Origin: Enoplolaimus lenunculus
Taxonomy: Eukaryota; Nematoda; Enoplea; Enoplida; Thoracostomopsidae
Length of the DNA stretch: 64,000 nt
NCBI GenBank assembly: GCA_030248215.1
Contig: JASANG010001872.1
Location: 1-64,000 of the forward strand
Direction: 5' to 3'
Position numbers and translations under genes: made by a program. Positions 12,192-23,967 of the stretch are shown here, in pieces. How positions within the stretch are numbered: the first letter of the stretch is position 1; each line of letters opens with the position of its first letter. The notes beneath the pieces were generated by a model. It made no database searches and was not told where the DNA came from. It saw only the letters and a list, made by a program, of their open reading frames with translations.

Positions 12192-13758
12192 CTACCGACC
12201 AAACCCGAACCCTTCCAGAACATCAAGCGATGCAGCACCATCCGGGCCACCGGCAATTCCTTGAATGTTATAGCCGTATCCAAGATCTGCTGAGCGTTTT
12301 CCAAAACCGTAGCCATTCAACGGATCGAGATCTTCAGGTTCATTTGCGACAGGTTCCAAGTAATCAGAAAAACGTTTATGTTTACTCATTCGCATTGTTC
12401 TTAACACCAGAGGCGGCTCGGCAATAAGTATTCCACGATGAAACCCAACGTTCGGTGATCGTTTTCGAAACGGAATCGCGTTCGATAGACATGTCTGAAA
12501 TTAAAAACGCTGTGTCTACTGTAGTGACCGGAGTAAGAGGGGGGAGTGATATTTATTTAGCCTCTCCACAGGTTACCCGCCTGTTATTCGGTTACGAACT
12601 GTTATTTTTAACCCACGCTCCGCCACCCTTCGTTACTGATAAATATCCGATACTGCAACTATCCGTTGAATTAAACGATATTTGTATTGGATCAATAGCT
12701 TGAGCGATAATGCAAGGTTACACTTAGGAATGTACTTTCAAAACTTAAGTACGCTTTAAAGTTTAGAACTCAACTTTATTTTGGTCTTTGAGTCATTTAT
12801 GCCCTACAATTAGGAACAATTGACATTTATGGACTCTAATTATAATTTAGGGACTCTATCTGCTTGCAGACTCTTAACAGGGATACGGACGCTTGTTGAT
12901 TTGGACTCAAAATGGAGACCTTTCTTTATTACCCCCCTCTTATTCAGGTTACAACAGTATCACATATCACCATAGTAATAGGTCGTGTAGCTTTTGACCT
13001 GACATTAATAAGCCAAACTCTATTGGTGTCTAGATTTATTGAGTACTGAGCCATAGTTAGTTTGTTTGCAAACCTAACACTAACTGGTAATACAGAGCAA
13101 TAGTCATTTCAGAATATAACCGTAATTGGGCTTTGAATTCTCAAATGACTATAGCACTAATCACCAGTTAGCAATTGATTGCCAATCTAGCAAAACTAGT
13201 GAATCTTTGAAAAAACATTTATTTAGCGTACTTCCGATATTTGATACAGTTGGTGTTTGGTGCAAGTTTACAATGTTTATGGCCTAAAAATGACTGATAG
13301 AAAGCTCAATTGACTATCACTGAAGTTAATCTGCAACATTAGAACGAAATCCATTTTTCAACTAAAAACTGATGGTAATTTATATTTCGACATGCGTATA
13401 TTAAGATAGCGTGAGATATTTCACTGTTTCTTTCTGAAAACTTCGATCTAACAATGTTAACATTTTGTGTGGAGCGGTAGTTGTTTTACTTATCGCCACC
13501 ATACAAAATGTCAGCCCTTGCCATAGGAAAAACAATAGAATTCGGGGTGGAGACTTACGTGTTTTATTGAATTAACACTAGTGCGGGGTGACTAAACAAC
13601 AAGCATCCTCAAAGCAAGTTCGCTAAAACTGTAATGTACCCTCCGCAAATATGTTGGCCGAAAGCCTTGAAAAGCGCGTTGTCTGCAGCAGTTGGTCGAC
13701 TTACCAATACAATTGCTATGAGAACAATCGAACGAAAAATTGCGTTTGTAGAAAACAT
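12192..13758 (-). CDS. Neuropeptide-like precursor, left copy
   Basis: Exon 1 at 13705-13758 encodes the signal peptide MFSTNAIFRSIVLIAIVL. Exon 2 at 12192-12494 encodes 100 residues and begins after TTTCAG in phase 0, giving a 118-residue precursor. Dibasic sites (FRKRS, KHKRF, GFGKRS) divide it into peptides. NGYGFGKR and the terminal GFGFGR would leave C-terminal glycines for amidation. Exon 2 differs from the right arm at one base in 303 (V to F after KHKR); exon 1 has two residue differences. The intron holds the TA-flanked MITE at 12519-12957. Confidence 0.7.
12519..12957. mobile_element. TA-flanked MITE of about 440 bp, left copy
   Basis: Begins CTGTAGTGACC, ends in its inverted counterpart, and is flanked by TA on both sides, as for mariner/Tc1-type integration. 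It lies in the intron of the neuropeptide-like gene, 24 bases from the coding exon. No coding capacity. Hand comparison with the right-arm copy (19770-20206) shows roughly 15 differences. Confidence 0.8.
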
Positions 13759-14371
13759 ATTATATTTGAATTTTAACTGTGTTAATTTAACTGATTTATC
13801 GTCTAAAGCTGTGATTTTAGATTTAGTTGACGAATTGTTATAAATACAGCAACCCTGAAAAAAGTCAAGTACGGTTTAGTACAGATTTACAGAGTATTTA
13901 TGGCTTGGCGTCAATATGAATTAGGGTACCGCTATACTTGTCGTGTGGCGCCGTCCGTCACCGTCCGTCAACATACGGTATTATAGGTGAGTAATTCACG
14001 CACGATACCGCACGGTGACGTATGGAGCAACGAACATAGCCGGATGTCATCAAAAGTACAGCGCCACCCATAGTCTACATATGCCTAAAAATTTCTGATG
14101 TTAAAACGAACCTTGAACATATAAAAGCGTTGTAAAAATACCGGATAGAATAGTGCTTCGATTCTAAAATATTTATATTTTAGATTATGCATATGCATAA
14201 AAACAAGTCGATTTCACGTTTCGAATCTGTAACGAGAACTGCCGACACGTAAGTAGATAATAAAGTAAAAACAGATTTCCAAAAATTGGTGACTCTTTTA
14301 TACCCTCCATTTAAACTCAGGCTATAGGTTCACGCTGTTTTGGTTTAGGTTCAAAAAAGATTACTTACGCC

Positions 14372-14512
14372 GGCCAATGTATAGAACATGGCCTTAACAT
14401 CAACATAAGCATAATCCTAAGTCTAACCAAAAAATTAGGCCAAAGCGTAAGCTTATGTTATTGCAGTCGGGCAGAAAAACGTTGCGTCCCTAAATCCATA
14501 AATGATCTTTTG
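14372..14512. mobile_element. Telomere-like MITE, left arm
   Basis: Starts GGCCAATGTATAGAAC, has degenerate TAAGCC units inside, then GCAGAAAAACGTT and an end resembling GATCTTT. The mirror copy is 18141-18277. Confidence 0.6.
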
Positions 14513-15270
14513 TGACAAAGGCCAAACTTTTGCATAATATTTTACCTAAACCTGTGCCATAAGTTTACACGTGGGCACAGTGTGCAAAACCGAAATTTTA
14601 TTGCGACCGTATATAAATGCAATAAGCTGTAATATTAAAATAGTTACAAAAAAGTGTTGAGAACAATTCCTCGCACATTTGGTTGCGATATTGCTTGACA
14701 ATAACGTTAAACTCAATTAACTCCTAAATGTGCGCAACAAAGGAAGTGTAAAATCTAAAGTCAAGCTGGCTGAGACAAAAAACCCTTCGCGTCAAGAAGA
14801 TTTCTGGTTATTTTTTTTCTTCGTTTTGCCAGTCACTGCAATTTTGAAGCGTCATCTATGACGTATGTCGTGTATTGGCGTGTGTTTGCCGGCTGCAAAA
14901 ATATAATAAATTTTAGACATTATTTATTGATAAAAGTCAGTTCAAACCTCAAAAGATCGTTGCAGTTGTGGTTGAAATTTTATAAATATTAAGGCAAACT
15001 TAGTTATCAATTTGGACAAAACAGTAATGCATTCAATTACACCTGTATATTGTACTAGTATTTGAGAATAGTTGAACCATATAATATTGAACCTAAGGGT
15101 TGCGTTTAGACTCATAAAGCCTCTGCAGCAAACAACGCTTTAGTTGACGTGAGAGGCTAAAATTTATTAGTGATATTGTGAAAGTTATAACACTAACGAT
15201 ACACTCAACTTCATTTTATTGAACGGTCATCTATTTGACTTCAAGCTTAACCAAGTTTAACTATTTTGCT

Positions 15271-15471
15271 CAATGTTACTGTAACGGGCGTAGCAGTAGA
15301 TTAAGCGTATTCCTAAGCCTAAGCCTAAGCCTAAGCCTAAGCGTTGCAAAAGCATATTACTAAGCGTAAGCCTAATTCTAAGCCGAAGCCTAAGCAAAAA
15401 ATGTAATCTAGAGCTTAAACCTACTGTTTTATGAACCCATCGGACTGGACACTTCTAAAGTAACATGGGTC
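15271..15471. mobile_element. Telomere-like MITE, left arm
   Basis: Starts CAATGTTACTGTAACGGGCG, contains four consecutive CCTAAG-phase telomere-like units, and ends AAAGTAACATGGGTC, the rough inverted counterpart of the start. The mirror copy is 17166-17366. Confidence 0.65.
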
Positions 15472-15864
15472 AGTAATATTTTTATTGAAAAAATTCCAGA
15501 AATAGCGCTTCCAACCCGATAGTTCCTTAAACCTGCGTTTGCTAAATATTGCCCCGGTGTCGCAAGAGCTGATACACACTGAGGCAAGCCACATACGCTT
15601 GAGCGCGATGTAAAGCATATGGAAGAAAGAAACGTTGCGAGCGAGAAGCTAAATTTGTTAGTAATATTGGAAAGGTATACAGAATGTTATGATTTTCTAC
15701 GTCTAAAATAGAATGGACCGCTCTCACCTATTTGCCTTTGGCTGCTGTAGCACATTAACTTCGGAGGTAAGAAGATTATATGTTATAATTGAAATCGTAT
15801 GTTTGAACAAGAATTGAGTTCACGACAACGAAAGATCTAAAGCTTACTAAAAATAAACAACATA

Positions 15865-16786
15865 GAGGCCAATGCATAGAACCGGGCCGTACAGTAGTAT
15901 AGGCATATTCGTAAGCCTAAGCCTAATCCTAAGCGTAAGCGTAAAAAATGAGCTTATATATGTAAGCCTAAGTTTTAGTCTAAGCAATAAGTATTCTACA
16001 GTTTAAGCTTATTCTATTCATACCCGCAGAAAAACTTTTGCTCCTGATCTTTACTTAAGCAAAATGATTCAGAATTTTCATAAATTCATATATCTAACGC
16101 CGTTTATGCTTTCACCGTATTTAACAACTAATAAACGTTAATAAGTGGTTCGAGATACATAAATAAATCGTGAGATTCCTTTTAATAAACGGACACTACT
16201 TTGCGGACTTGCGAAACGTTCTGTATGCAACTGTTTTTGTAGCAAAAATGCACAAATTAGAGCGAGCTGACCCTAGAAATATTTTGGTACTTCTAGTGCT
16301 TTGCACATAAGCTAGAAGAGAGAAGTTAATGTAATGTAAGACGAAGGTTTGTTCATTGTTGCAAGTCAAACACTGAGTAGTAAACATCAAATTGTAAACC
16401 ACTATAACACTGTAATCTTTTAACGAAGGGCGTAGGTACGGTATAGAAAAGGCCCAACGTTTTTGTTAATCAAATCAATTCTGAAACTCTCTTAGATTTA
16501 GAAATAAAATTTTTTGTCGGGCTCAAATATATCTGAAACAATAGTTTGGCTTAAGGTTCGTGAAATTTCGTATATAATTCAGGCTCATATAACGGAGGTT
16601 TTGCCCGGTCAGCATCACAGACGCCTTTTTTAACGTGGGTCTTGTGTTTGCGCATAGTGGTACAGAACGAAAACCTATTAACAGTTTGTTAAGGAGCCCA
16701 AAAATCAAAAAAATAATATTGCTTATATATAGTATTTTTTAGTTAGTTGGTTAGGTTAGGTTATACTATATTGTGCGTTTATTGCT
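15865..16786. other. Spacer between the inverted-repeat arms
   Basis: About 0.92 kb that has no mirror partner. Its first part (about 15867-16055) is a telomere-like MITE copy that starts within two bases of the left-arm edge. The rest (16056-16786) is unique AT-rich DNA in which I see no gene, ending in a short TTAGG-like run near 16750. Confidence 0.8.
15867..16055. mobile_element. Telomere-like MITE at the palindrome hinge
   Basis: Starts GGCCAATGCATAGAACC, contains TAAGCC-type units, and ends with GCAGAAAAAC and GATCTTTAC. It sits exactly at the inner edge of the left arm and is absent from the right arm. Confidence 0.6.
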
Positions 16787-17165
16787 TATGTTGTTTATTT
16801 TTAGTGCTTATCTTTGTTGTCGTGAACTAATTCTGTTCAAAATAGATTCAATTATAAATATATCTTCTTACCTCAAGTTAATGTGCTACAGCAGCCAAAG
16901 GCAAATAGGTGAAGAGCGGGTCCATCTATTTTAGACGTCAGAAAATCATAACATTCTGTATACCTTTCCAATATTACTAACAAATTTAGCTTCTGCTCGC
17001 AACGTTTCTTTCTTCCATATGCTTTACATTGGCTCAAGCGTATGTGGCTTGCCTCAGTGTGTATCAGCTCTTGCGACACCGGCAATATTTGTAGCAAACG
17101 CAGAAGTTTAAGGAACTATCGGGTTGAAGCGCTATTTCTGGGAATTTTTTCAATAAAAAATATTA

Positions 17166-17366
17166 TGACCCATGTTATTTAGAGTGTCAGTCCTATGGGT
17201 TCATAAAACAGTAGGTTTAAGCTCTAGATTACATTTTTTGTTAGGCTTCGAGCTTAGAATTAGGCTTACGCTGTAGTATATGCTTTTGCAACGCTTAGGC
17301 TTAGGCTTAGGCTTAGGCTTAGGGAATACGCTTAATCTACTGCTACGCCCGTTACAGTAACATTGA
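17166..17366. mobile_element. Telomere-like MITE, right arm
   Basis: Mirror copy of 15271-15471, with the TTAGGC units on the + strand. Confidence 0.65.
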
Positions 17367-18140
17367 GCAAAATAGTTAAACTTGGTTAAGCTTGAAGTCA
17401 AATAGATGACCTTGTTCAAATAAAAATGAAGTTGAGTGTATCGTTAGTGATTATAACTTTCACAATATCACTAATAAATTTTAGCCTCTCACGTCAACTA
17501 AAGCGTTGTTTGCTGCAGTAGGCTTTATGAGTCTAAACGCAACCCTTAGGTTCAATATTATATGGTTCAACTATTTACTCAAATACTAGTAACAATATAC
17601 AGGTGTAAAGTCTGAATGCATTACTGTTTTGTCCAAATTGATAACTAAGTTTGCCTTAATATTTATAAAAATTTCAACCACAACTGCAACGATCTTTTGA
17701 GGTTTCAACCTGACTTTTATCAATAAATAATGTCTAAAATTTATTATATTTTTGCAGCCGGCAAACACACGCCAATACACGACATACGTCATAGATGACG
17801 CTTCAAAATTGCAGTGACTGGCAAAACGAAGAAAAAAATAACCAGAAATCTTCTTGACGCGAAGGGTTTTTTGTCTCAGCCAGCTTGACTTTAGATTTTA
17901 CACTTCCTTTGTTGCGCACATTTAGGAGTTAATTGAGTTTAACGTTATTGTCAAGCAATATCGCGACCAAATGTGCGAGGAATTGTTCTCAACACTTTTT
18001 TGTAACTATTTTAATATTACAGCTTATTGCATTTATATACGGTCGCAATAAAATTGCGGTTTTGCACACTGTGCCCACGTGTAAACTTATGACACAGGTT
18101 TAGGTAAAATATTACGCAAAAGTTTGGCCTTTGTCACAAA

Positions 18141-18277
18141 AGATCATTTATGGATTTAGGGACGCAACGTTTTTCTGCCCGACTGCAATAACATAAGCTT
18201 ACGCTTTGGCCTAATTTTTTGGTTAGACTTAGGATTATGCTTATGTTGATGTTAAGGCCATGTTCTATACATTGGCT
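18141..18277. mobile_element. Telomere-like MITE, right arm
   Basis: Mirror copy of 14372-14512, ending TTCTATACATTGGC. Confidence 0.6.
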
Positions 18278-18599
18278 ACCATAAGTAATTCTTTTTGAAC
18301 CTAAACCAAAACAGCGTGAACCTATAGCCTGAGTCTAAATGGACGGGTATAAAAGAGTCACCAATTTTTGGAAATCTGTTTTTATTTTATTATCTACTAA
18401 CGTGTCGGCAGTTCTCGTTGCAGATTCGAAACCTCAAATCGACTTGTTTTTATGCATATGCATAATCTAAAATATAAATATTTTAGAATCGAAGCAGTAT
18501 TCTATCCGGTATTTTTACAACGCTTTTATACCTATGTTCAAGGTTCGTTTTAACATCAGAGATTTTTAGGCATATGTAGACCATGGGTGGCGCTGTACT

Positions 18600-18735
18600 T
18601 TTGATGACATCCGGCTCTGTTCGTTGCCCCGTTCGTCACCGTGCGGTATCGTGCGTGAATTACTCACCTACAATACCGTATGGTGACGGACGGTGACGGA
18701 CGGCGCCACACGACAAGTATAGCGGTACCCTAATT
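18600..18735. mobile_element. CG-rich foldback element
   Basis: Self-complementary CG-rich element with termini resembling each other in inverted orientation (GGCGCTGTACTTTTG and its counterpart near AAGTATAGCGGTACC). It is the short form without the expanded minisatellite; the left-arm copy is at about 13935-14060. Confidence 0.6.
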
Positions 18736-18895
18736 CATATTGACGCCAAGCCATAAATACTCTGTAAATCTGTACTAAACCGTACTTGAATTTTTTCAGG
18801 GTTGCTGTATTTATAACAATTCGTCAACTAAATCTAAAATCACAGCTTTAGACGATAAATCAGTTAAATTAACACAGTTAAAATTCAAATATAAT

Positions 18896-20533
18896 ATGTT
18901 TTCTACAAACGCAATTCTTCGTTCGATTGTTCTCATAACAATTGTATTGGTAAGTCGACAAACTGCTGCAGACAACGCGCTTTTCAAGGCTTTGGCCAAC
19001 ATATTTGCAGAGGGTACATTACAGTTTTAGCGAACTTGCTTTGAGGATGCTTGTTGTTTAGTCACCCCGCACTAGTGTTAATTCAATAAAACACGTAAGT
19101 CTCCACCCCGAATTCTATTGTTTTTCCTATGGCAAGGGCTGACATTTTGCATGGTGGCGATAAGTAAAACAACTACCGCTCCGACAGTTGCAATCTTTTT
19201 AAACGTATTTTTAAGTTTAGACAAAATGTTAACATTGTTAGATCGAAGTTTTCAGAAAGAAACAGTGAAATATCTCACGCTATCTTAATATACGTATGTC
19301 GGAATATAAATTACCATCAGTTTTTAGTTGAAAAATGGATTTTGTTCTAATGTTGCAGATTAACTTCAGTGATAGTCAATTGAGCTTTCTATCAGTCATT
19401 TTTAGGCCATAAACATTGTAAACTTGCACCAAACACCAACTGTATCAAGTATCGGAAGTATGCTAAATAATTGTTTTTTCAAAGATTCACTAGTTTTGTT
19501 AGATTAGCAATCAATTGCTGACTGGTGATTAGTGCTATAGTCATTTGAGAATTCAAAGCCCAATTACGGTTATATTCTGAAATCACTATTGCGCTGTATT
19601 ACCAGTTAGTGTTAGGTTTGCAAACAAACTAACTATGGCTTGTACTATTAAGAAAATTTTACGGCGATAGAAAACATCCAGTACTCAATAAATGTAGAAA
19701 CCAATAGAGTTTGGCTTATTAATGTCAGGTCAAAAGCGACACGACCTATTACTATGGTGATAGGTGATACTGTAGTAACCCGAATAAGAGGGGGTAATAA
19801 ATAAGGGTCTCCATTTTGAGTCCAAATCAACAAGAGTCCGTATCCCTGTTAAGAGTCTGCAAGCAGATAGAGTCCCTAAATTATAATTAGAGTCCATAAA
19901 TGTCAATTGTTCCTAATTGTAGGGCATACATGACTCAAAGACCAAAATAAAGTTGAGTTCTAAACTTTAAAGCGTACTTAAGTTTTGAAAGTACATTCCT
20001 AAGGGTAACCTTGCATTATCGCTCAAGCTATTGATCCAATACAAATATCGTTTAATTCAACGGATAGTTGCAGTATCGGATATTTATCAGTAACGAAGTG
20101 TGGCGGAGCGTGGGTTAAAAATAACAGTTCGTAACCGAATAACAGGGGGTACCCTCTGGAGAGGCTAAATAAATATCAGTCCCCCCTCTTATTCCGGTCA
20201 CTACAGTAGACACAGCGTTTTTAATTTCAGACATGTCTATCGAACGCGATTCCGTTTCGAAAACGATCACCGAACGTTGGGTTTCATCGTGGAATACTTA
20301 TTGCCGAGCCGCCTCTGGTGTTAAGAACAATGCGAATGAGTAAACATAAACGTGTTTCTGATTACTTGGAACCTGTCGCAAATGAACCTGAAGATCTCGA
20401 TCCGTTGAATGGCTACGGTTTTGGAAAACGCTCAGCAGATCTTGGATACGGCTATAACATTCAAGGAATTGCCGGTGGCCCGGATGGTGCTGCATCGCTT
20501 GATGTTCTGGAAGGGTTCGGGTTTGGTCGGTAG
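18896..20533 (+). CDS. Neuropeptide-like precursor, right copy
   Basis: Exon 1 at 18896-18949 (54 nt) encodes MFSTNAILRSIVLITIVL and ends at GTAAGT in phase 0. Exon 2 at 20231-20533 follows TTTCAG and starts TCLSNAIPFRKRS. The 118-residue product has a signal peptide, basic processing sites (FRKR, KHKR, GKR, terminal GR) and two peptides ending GYGFG and GFGFG, the latter from DGAASLDVLEGFGFGR. Such glycines are normally converted to C-terminal amides. The aspartate/leucine-plus-GFG pattern recalls nematode orcokinin-type (NLP-14/15) peptides, but the match is short and the family assignment is tentative. Near-identity of exon 2 between the arms supports a functional gene. Confidence 0.75.
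19770..20206. mobile_element. TA-flanked MITE of about 440 bp, right copy
   Basis: Mirror of 12519-12957: TA on both sides, ends CTGTAGTAACC and GGTCACTACAG. It occupies the 3' part of the neuropeptide intron, 24 bases before the coding exon. Confidence 0.8.
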
Positions 20534-21274
20534 AAAAGATGACGGTGAACCAAAAAAATTTTCATTGCCTAATCAAGCTCCTGGACCGATTTATTTTGCA
20601 GCCTCTTAATATCGATTAACGACAAAACACGGGTCATAAATGTAATTCTTCATTCAAAATAGTTATTTTTGAAAATCCGGTCACAGGTTTCGTTGACGTA
20701 TGGGCCTCAAGGCTGCGGCTTTACTTGTCTCCATTGCAGGCTGTCCCTGGTGGTGAAATATAAGATTTTAAATTTAAGTAAACAATTTTTTATTTTGCAA
20801 TTAGCAATAAAGCGAAAGATACATCGACGAAAATGTTCAATTACAGGTTATATCAAATTTTGTTTCTGCATTTTTCGCAAAATACTGTAAAAAGTGCGTC
20901 AAATTTTTAATTTAAAAATTCCATAAGTTACAGAATCTAACGAAATTCTAACAAAATAACTCGCTTATCCCAATGAAAATGTTTGTCTATGATTGAATAC
21001 ATCGATTCAGATTGAGCACATCTTTTCGAGTCAAATATGTAAATATTCTACTGTTATTCCCTACTTATTCCAGTTACACAGTTTAAAACTGTAAAGTGTG
21101 CTGAAATAAAACTATTATACTGGTTAATTGTTTTCGTTGAAAATTTAATTGCAGAATCTAACGATAGCAAATTGTTTGCAGAAGCTAACGATAGCAAATT
21201 GTTAAAGTTGTTTAAGACACTTGTCGTCTGGATGGGCAAGACAAAATGTAAGGTGTTCAAGTTTATGGCTTACT

Positions 21275-21543
21275 TTAACCCTTTAACTCATAGCGTATAC
21301 TATGAGCAACTAAATACACTAATGTTCGAGCAATACACACTCTGTGAGCAGTGTTTAACATATATAACATATGCGCAGTGCAAAATCCCCACAAAATTTG
21401 AGATCCCTCTCGGGCTCGAGCGTCAAGCTCCTATAGCTCAGTGGTCATTGTAAACTTTTCCCATCCGTGAGACTGACGATCGAATCTTACCTTGAAATTA
21501 TATGTTATATGAAATTGAAAATATTCATGTGAGAAAGGGTTAA
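21275..21543 (+). mobile_element. tRNA-like element with terminal inverted repeats, right copy
   Basis: Starts TTAACCC and ends GAGAAAGGGTTAA. The tRNA-like core on + (about 21426-21490) reads CTCCTATAGCTCAGTGGTC at the A box and GATCGAATC at the B box. It is the mirror of 11185-11453. Confidence 0.7.
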
Positions 21544-23420
21544 TACTTTTCTAGTTACACGAAGATAAACGCTTCTGTTCTTTGCAGCAATCACAAAATA
21601 TTTGACAGTTTTATGGTCACTTATAAAATTAAACCCAGTTTATCCGACAAAGTTGAAAAATAATCCGCTAAAATAACACGGTCTTTTTATTTTCTACGTA
21701 ACTCTTGAATCCGCCAGCCATAACAGGGTATATTGCAGAAACCACCGCTGAATAGTTTTCCATTGAAACATTGGTAAACAGTTATAATTGTGGTAGCTTG
21801 ATAATTTAGTATTGTTCATACTAGGATGCTTTCTTGTTATAATAGTGATTAGTTTAAGTTCTAGAACACGGAAACTATTTTGCGAGGATTTTTTTAACTC
21901 AGGGAATGTATAACTGGTTCATCGAAACCATTTTGGCAAAAATGCAAAAAGTTTAGTAAAATTCTAAGCATACTAAGCAACTTTGTTAAATTGTAAATAA
22001 ACCCGTACCTGAAGTTTAAACATAAGTATAACAGAAAGCGAAAATAGTGTCTGAATTGAAAAATGTGGGTTCTGTGACAAAAATTTTATTTTCAATGAAA
22101 TACTAGTCAGTGAGTTTTGGGCAATGCACAAAAGATAGCGAGTGCACAAAAATCTGCGTGTACATTTTCTTTCCATAGAGTAATTGTGTTTATGTACTAA
22201 AACCATTGCAAGCAAAGTAGTGCTGGAAGGTCGCCCAAAAAATATATATGCGAGGGCGTTTCATTGGAACATCGACGTTATACTGCAATCGGTACTGCAA
22301 AAAAATGTCTGGGTCTGAGTAAGGCCCAGTCGTTTTAACACACTCTATTACGAGACCACTATAAAGTCCGGTATTCCGTAACGAGGACGTAAAGACATAT
22401 TACACTGCGTTCATATAGCATCGTAAACATACATAACAACAACACAAATTCATATATACTTATTTATTTTACTTACTTTTTTACCTTTTGTCTTGACTCC
22501 ATTCGGACAGTGTCGGGACAATTAATAGTGTCTACGTACTGCACAAAATTGTACCTACACGCTAGTTGCAGCTTCGATTTGTAAACAGATCCCTACCGGG
22601 TGGTAGGACAAATTTTTACTTTAGCGCGCGCATTATAACGTGGATGAACCACAGCTTAAATATAGGTATATATGACGGCTTGAACAAACAATGTTGCAGT
22701 ACCGTTAAAGAAATATTTTTCTAACAAATTCGTTTTTTTCTGATTAATAAAATTTAATTTTGCTTCAAATTTGGCCCCGGTAAATTTTACGTGCTTTAAA
22801 CCACGCCGTCAAAAATTTCACCTCAAGTTACGCTCTGGTTGAGATTAAATACAGCGATCAATTCCGGATCAAATGTTGCACAACGAAATTGCTAAAATAG
22901 ATCGTTTCCGGGCTCGGAATTCGTAAAAACATTGAAGAACGCTTGTACAGGTGTTGTAGTAGTTTTTAGAATCCGCCTCGCGCTGAAACGTTCATTAACG
23001 TGTAAACTCGCGTTGAAATACTGAACTTTAAACGCGATATCACGATTAAATTGTTTACATTGTTAAAAAGTTTCAAATATAAAGTAGTCTACTTATTAAT
23101 ATGCGTAAATTTTCATGTAAATTAACACTACCGATTGCTAGACAAAGTATGCAAGCAACCTAAACCTAAACGGTGTATTTTCCGGAATTCTTGCAATTTT
23201 TTTCATTACCGTTCGAAAGTATAGCCAGATACTTGCAGTTTTTAACGGAGAATGTTGAACCATAACCATTGGCAGGTTACCCTTTGCTTCTAAGTATGCA
23301 ACCGAGTACAGCCAGGTGTAATGTTTTGGTTGGATTCATATGACGAAATCTAAAATATTGAAATAAACTGCTTTAGTAGAACTAGCATTTTCAGTTTGGC
23401 AAGGTTCGGTTTAAGTTTTT

Positions 23421-23642
23421 GGTCCATATTCTCGAACGCGTATAGTGCTATCATCAGTTAGTCATAGGTTTTCAAACTCACTAACTATTGCAGTTGTTGA
23501 ACTCAAAAATGCTACAGAAGTAGAGCAAATCATATTTGAATAAAGTGCTGAATTTTAAGCCTCAGCATTCACTGGTTTCCAAAGTTACAAAACCTATCAC
23601 AAACGCGTAATAGGTGCTACACACATTTGAGAATACGGCCCC
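23421..23642. mobile_element. MITE with GGCC-TATTCTC termini, right copy
   Basis: Mirror of 9064-9285, beginning GGTCCATATTCTCGAACG. Confidence 0.65.
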
Positions 23643-23967
23643 TTAATATATTATATTATCTCCAATATTAAGAAAAAATTTTCACTTTAAAACCCAATTT
23701 GCCATAATTAATAATGTTTTTAAATGTATTTTTAACTTAAATCTAAACGATGGTTTAAGAATTCTGCTCATTTAGCGAATGTTGCATATATATTAAGTTC
23801 GCCAAATTTTTTCCTCAAAATTAACATACCGTAAAAGCATATCTACTTGCATTTAAAAATACGCAATAATAAAGATGACAACTGTGTACAAAAATGACCA
23901 GTTTTTTTGAAAATGTAATCAATTATGACACATTTAGTGTTACTACAGATACTCCTGTATACGAAAA

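Larger units (their letters stand above)
33..15864 (+). repeat. Left arm of giant inverted repeat
   Basis: This arm is the reverse complement of 16787-32737, with position 33 pairing with 32737 and 15864 pairing with 16787. The pairing sum drifts from 32770 at the outer end to about 32651 at the inner end, so indels total roughly 120 bases. Every recognisable feature recurs in mirror order in the other arm: peptide exons, tRNA-like element, TA-flanked MITE, CG-rich foldback and telomere-like elements. The arms are diverged by several percent in non-coding DNA. Bases 1-32 lie outside the symmetry. It could be a true palindrome or two haplotypes joined tail to tail in assembly. Confidence 0.95.
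13759..15864. other. Left-arm inner stretch, no gene seen
   Basis: Holds a CG-rich foldback copy (about 13935-14060) and telomere-like elements (14372-14512 and 15271-15471). Mirrored at 16787-18895. The remaining sequence is AT-rich with no coding frame I can support. Confidence 0.6.
16787..18895. other. Right-arm inner stretch, no gene seen
   Basis: Mirror of 13759-15864: telomere-like elements at 17166-17366 and 18141-18277, and a CG-rich foldback at about 18600-18735. Confidence 0.6.
20534..23967. other. Right-arm stretch between peptide genes
   Basis: No gene supported. Contains the tRNA-like element at 21275-21543 and the MITE at 23421-23642; otherwise AT-rich DNA mirroring about 8765-12191. 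Confidence 0.6.
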
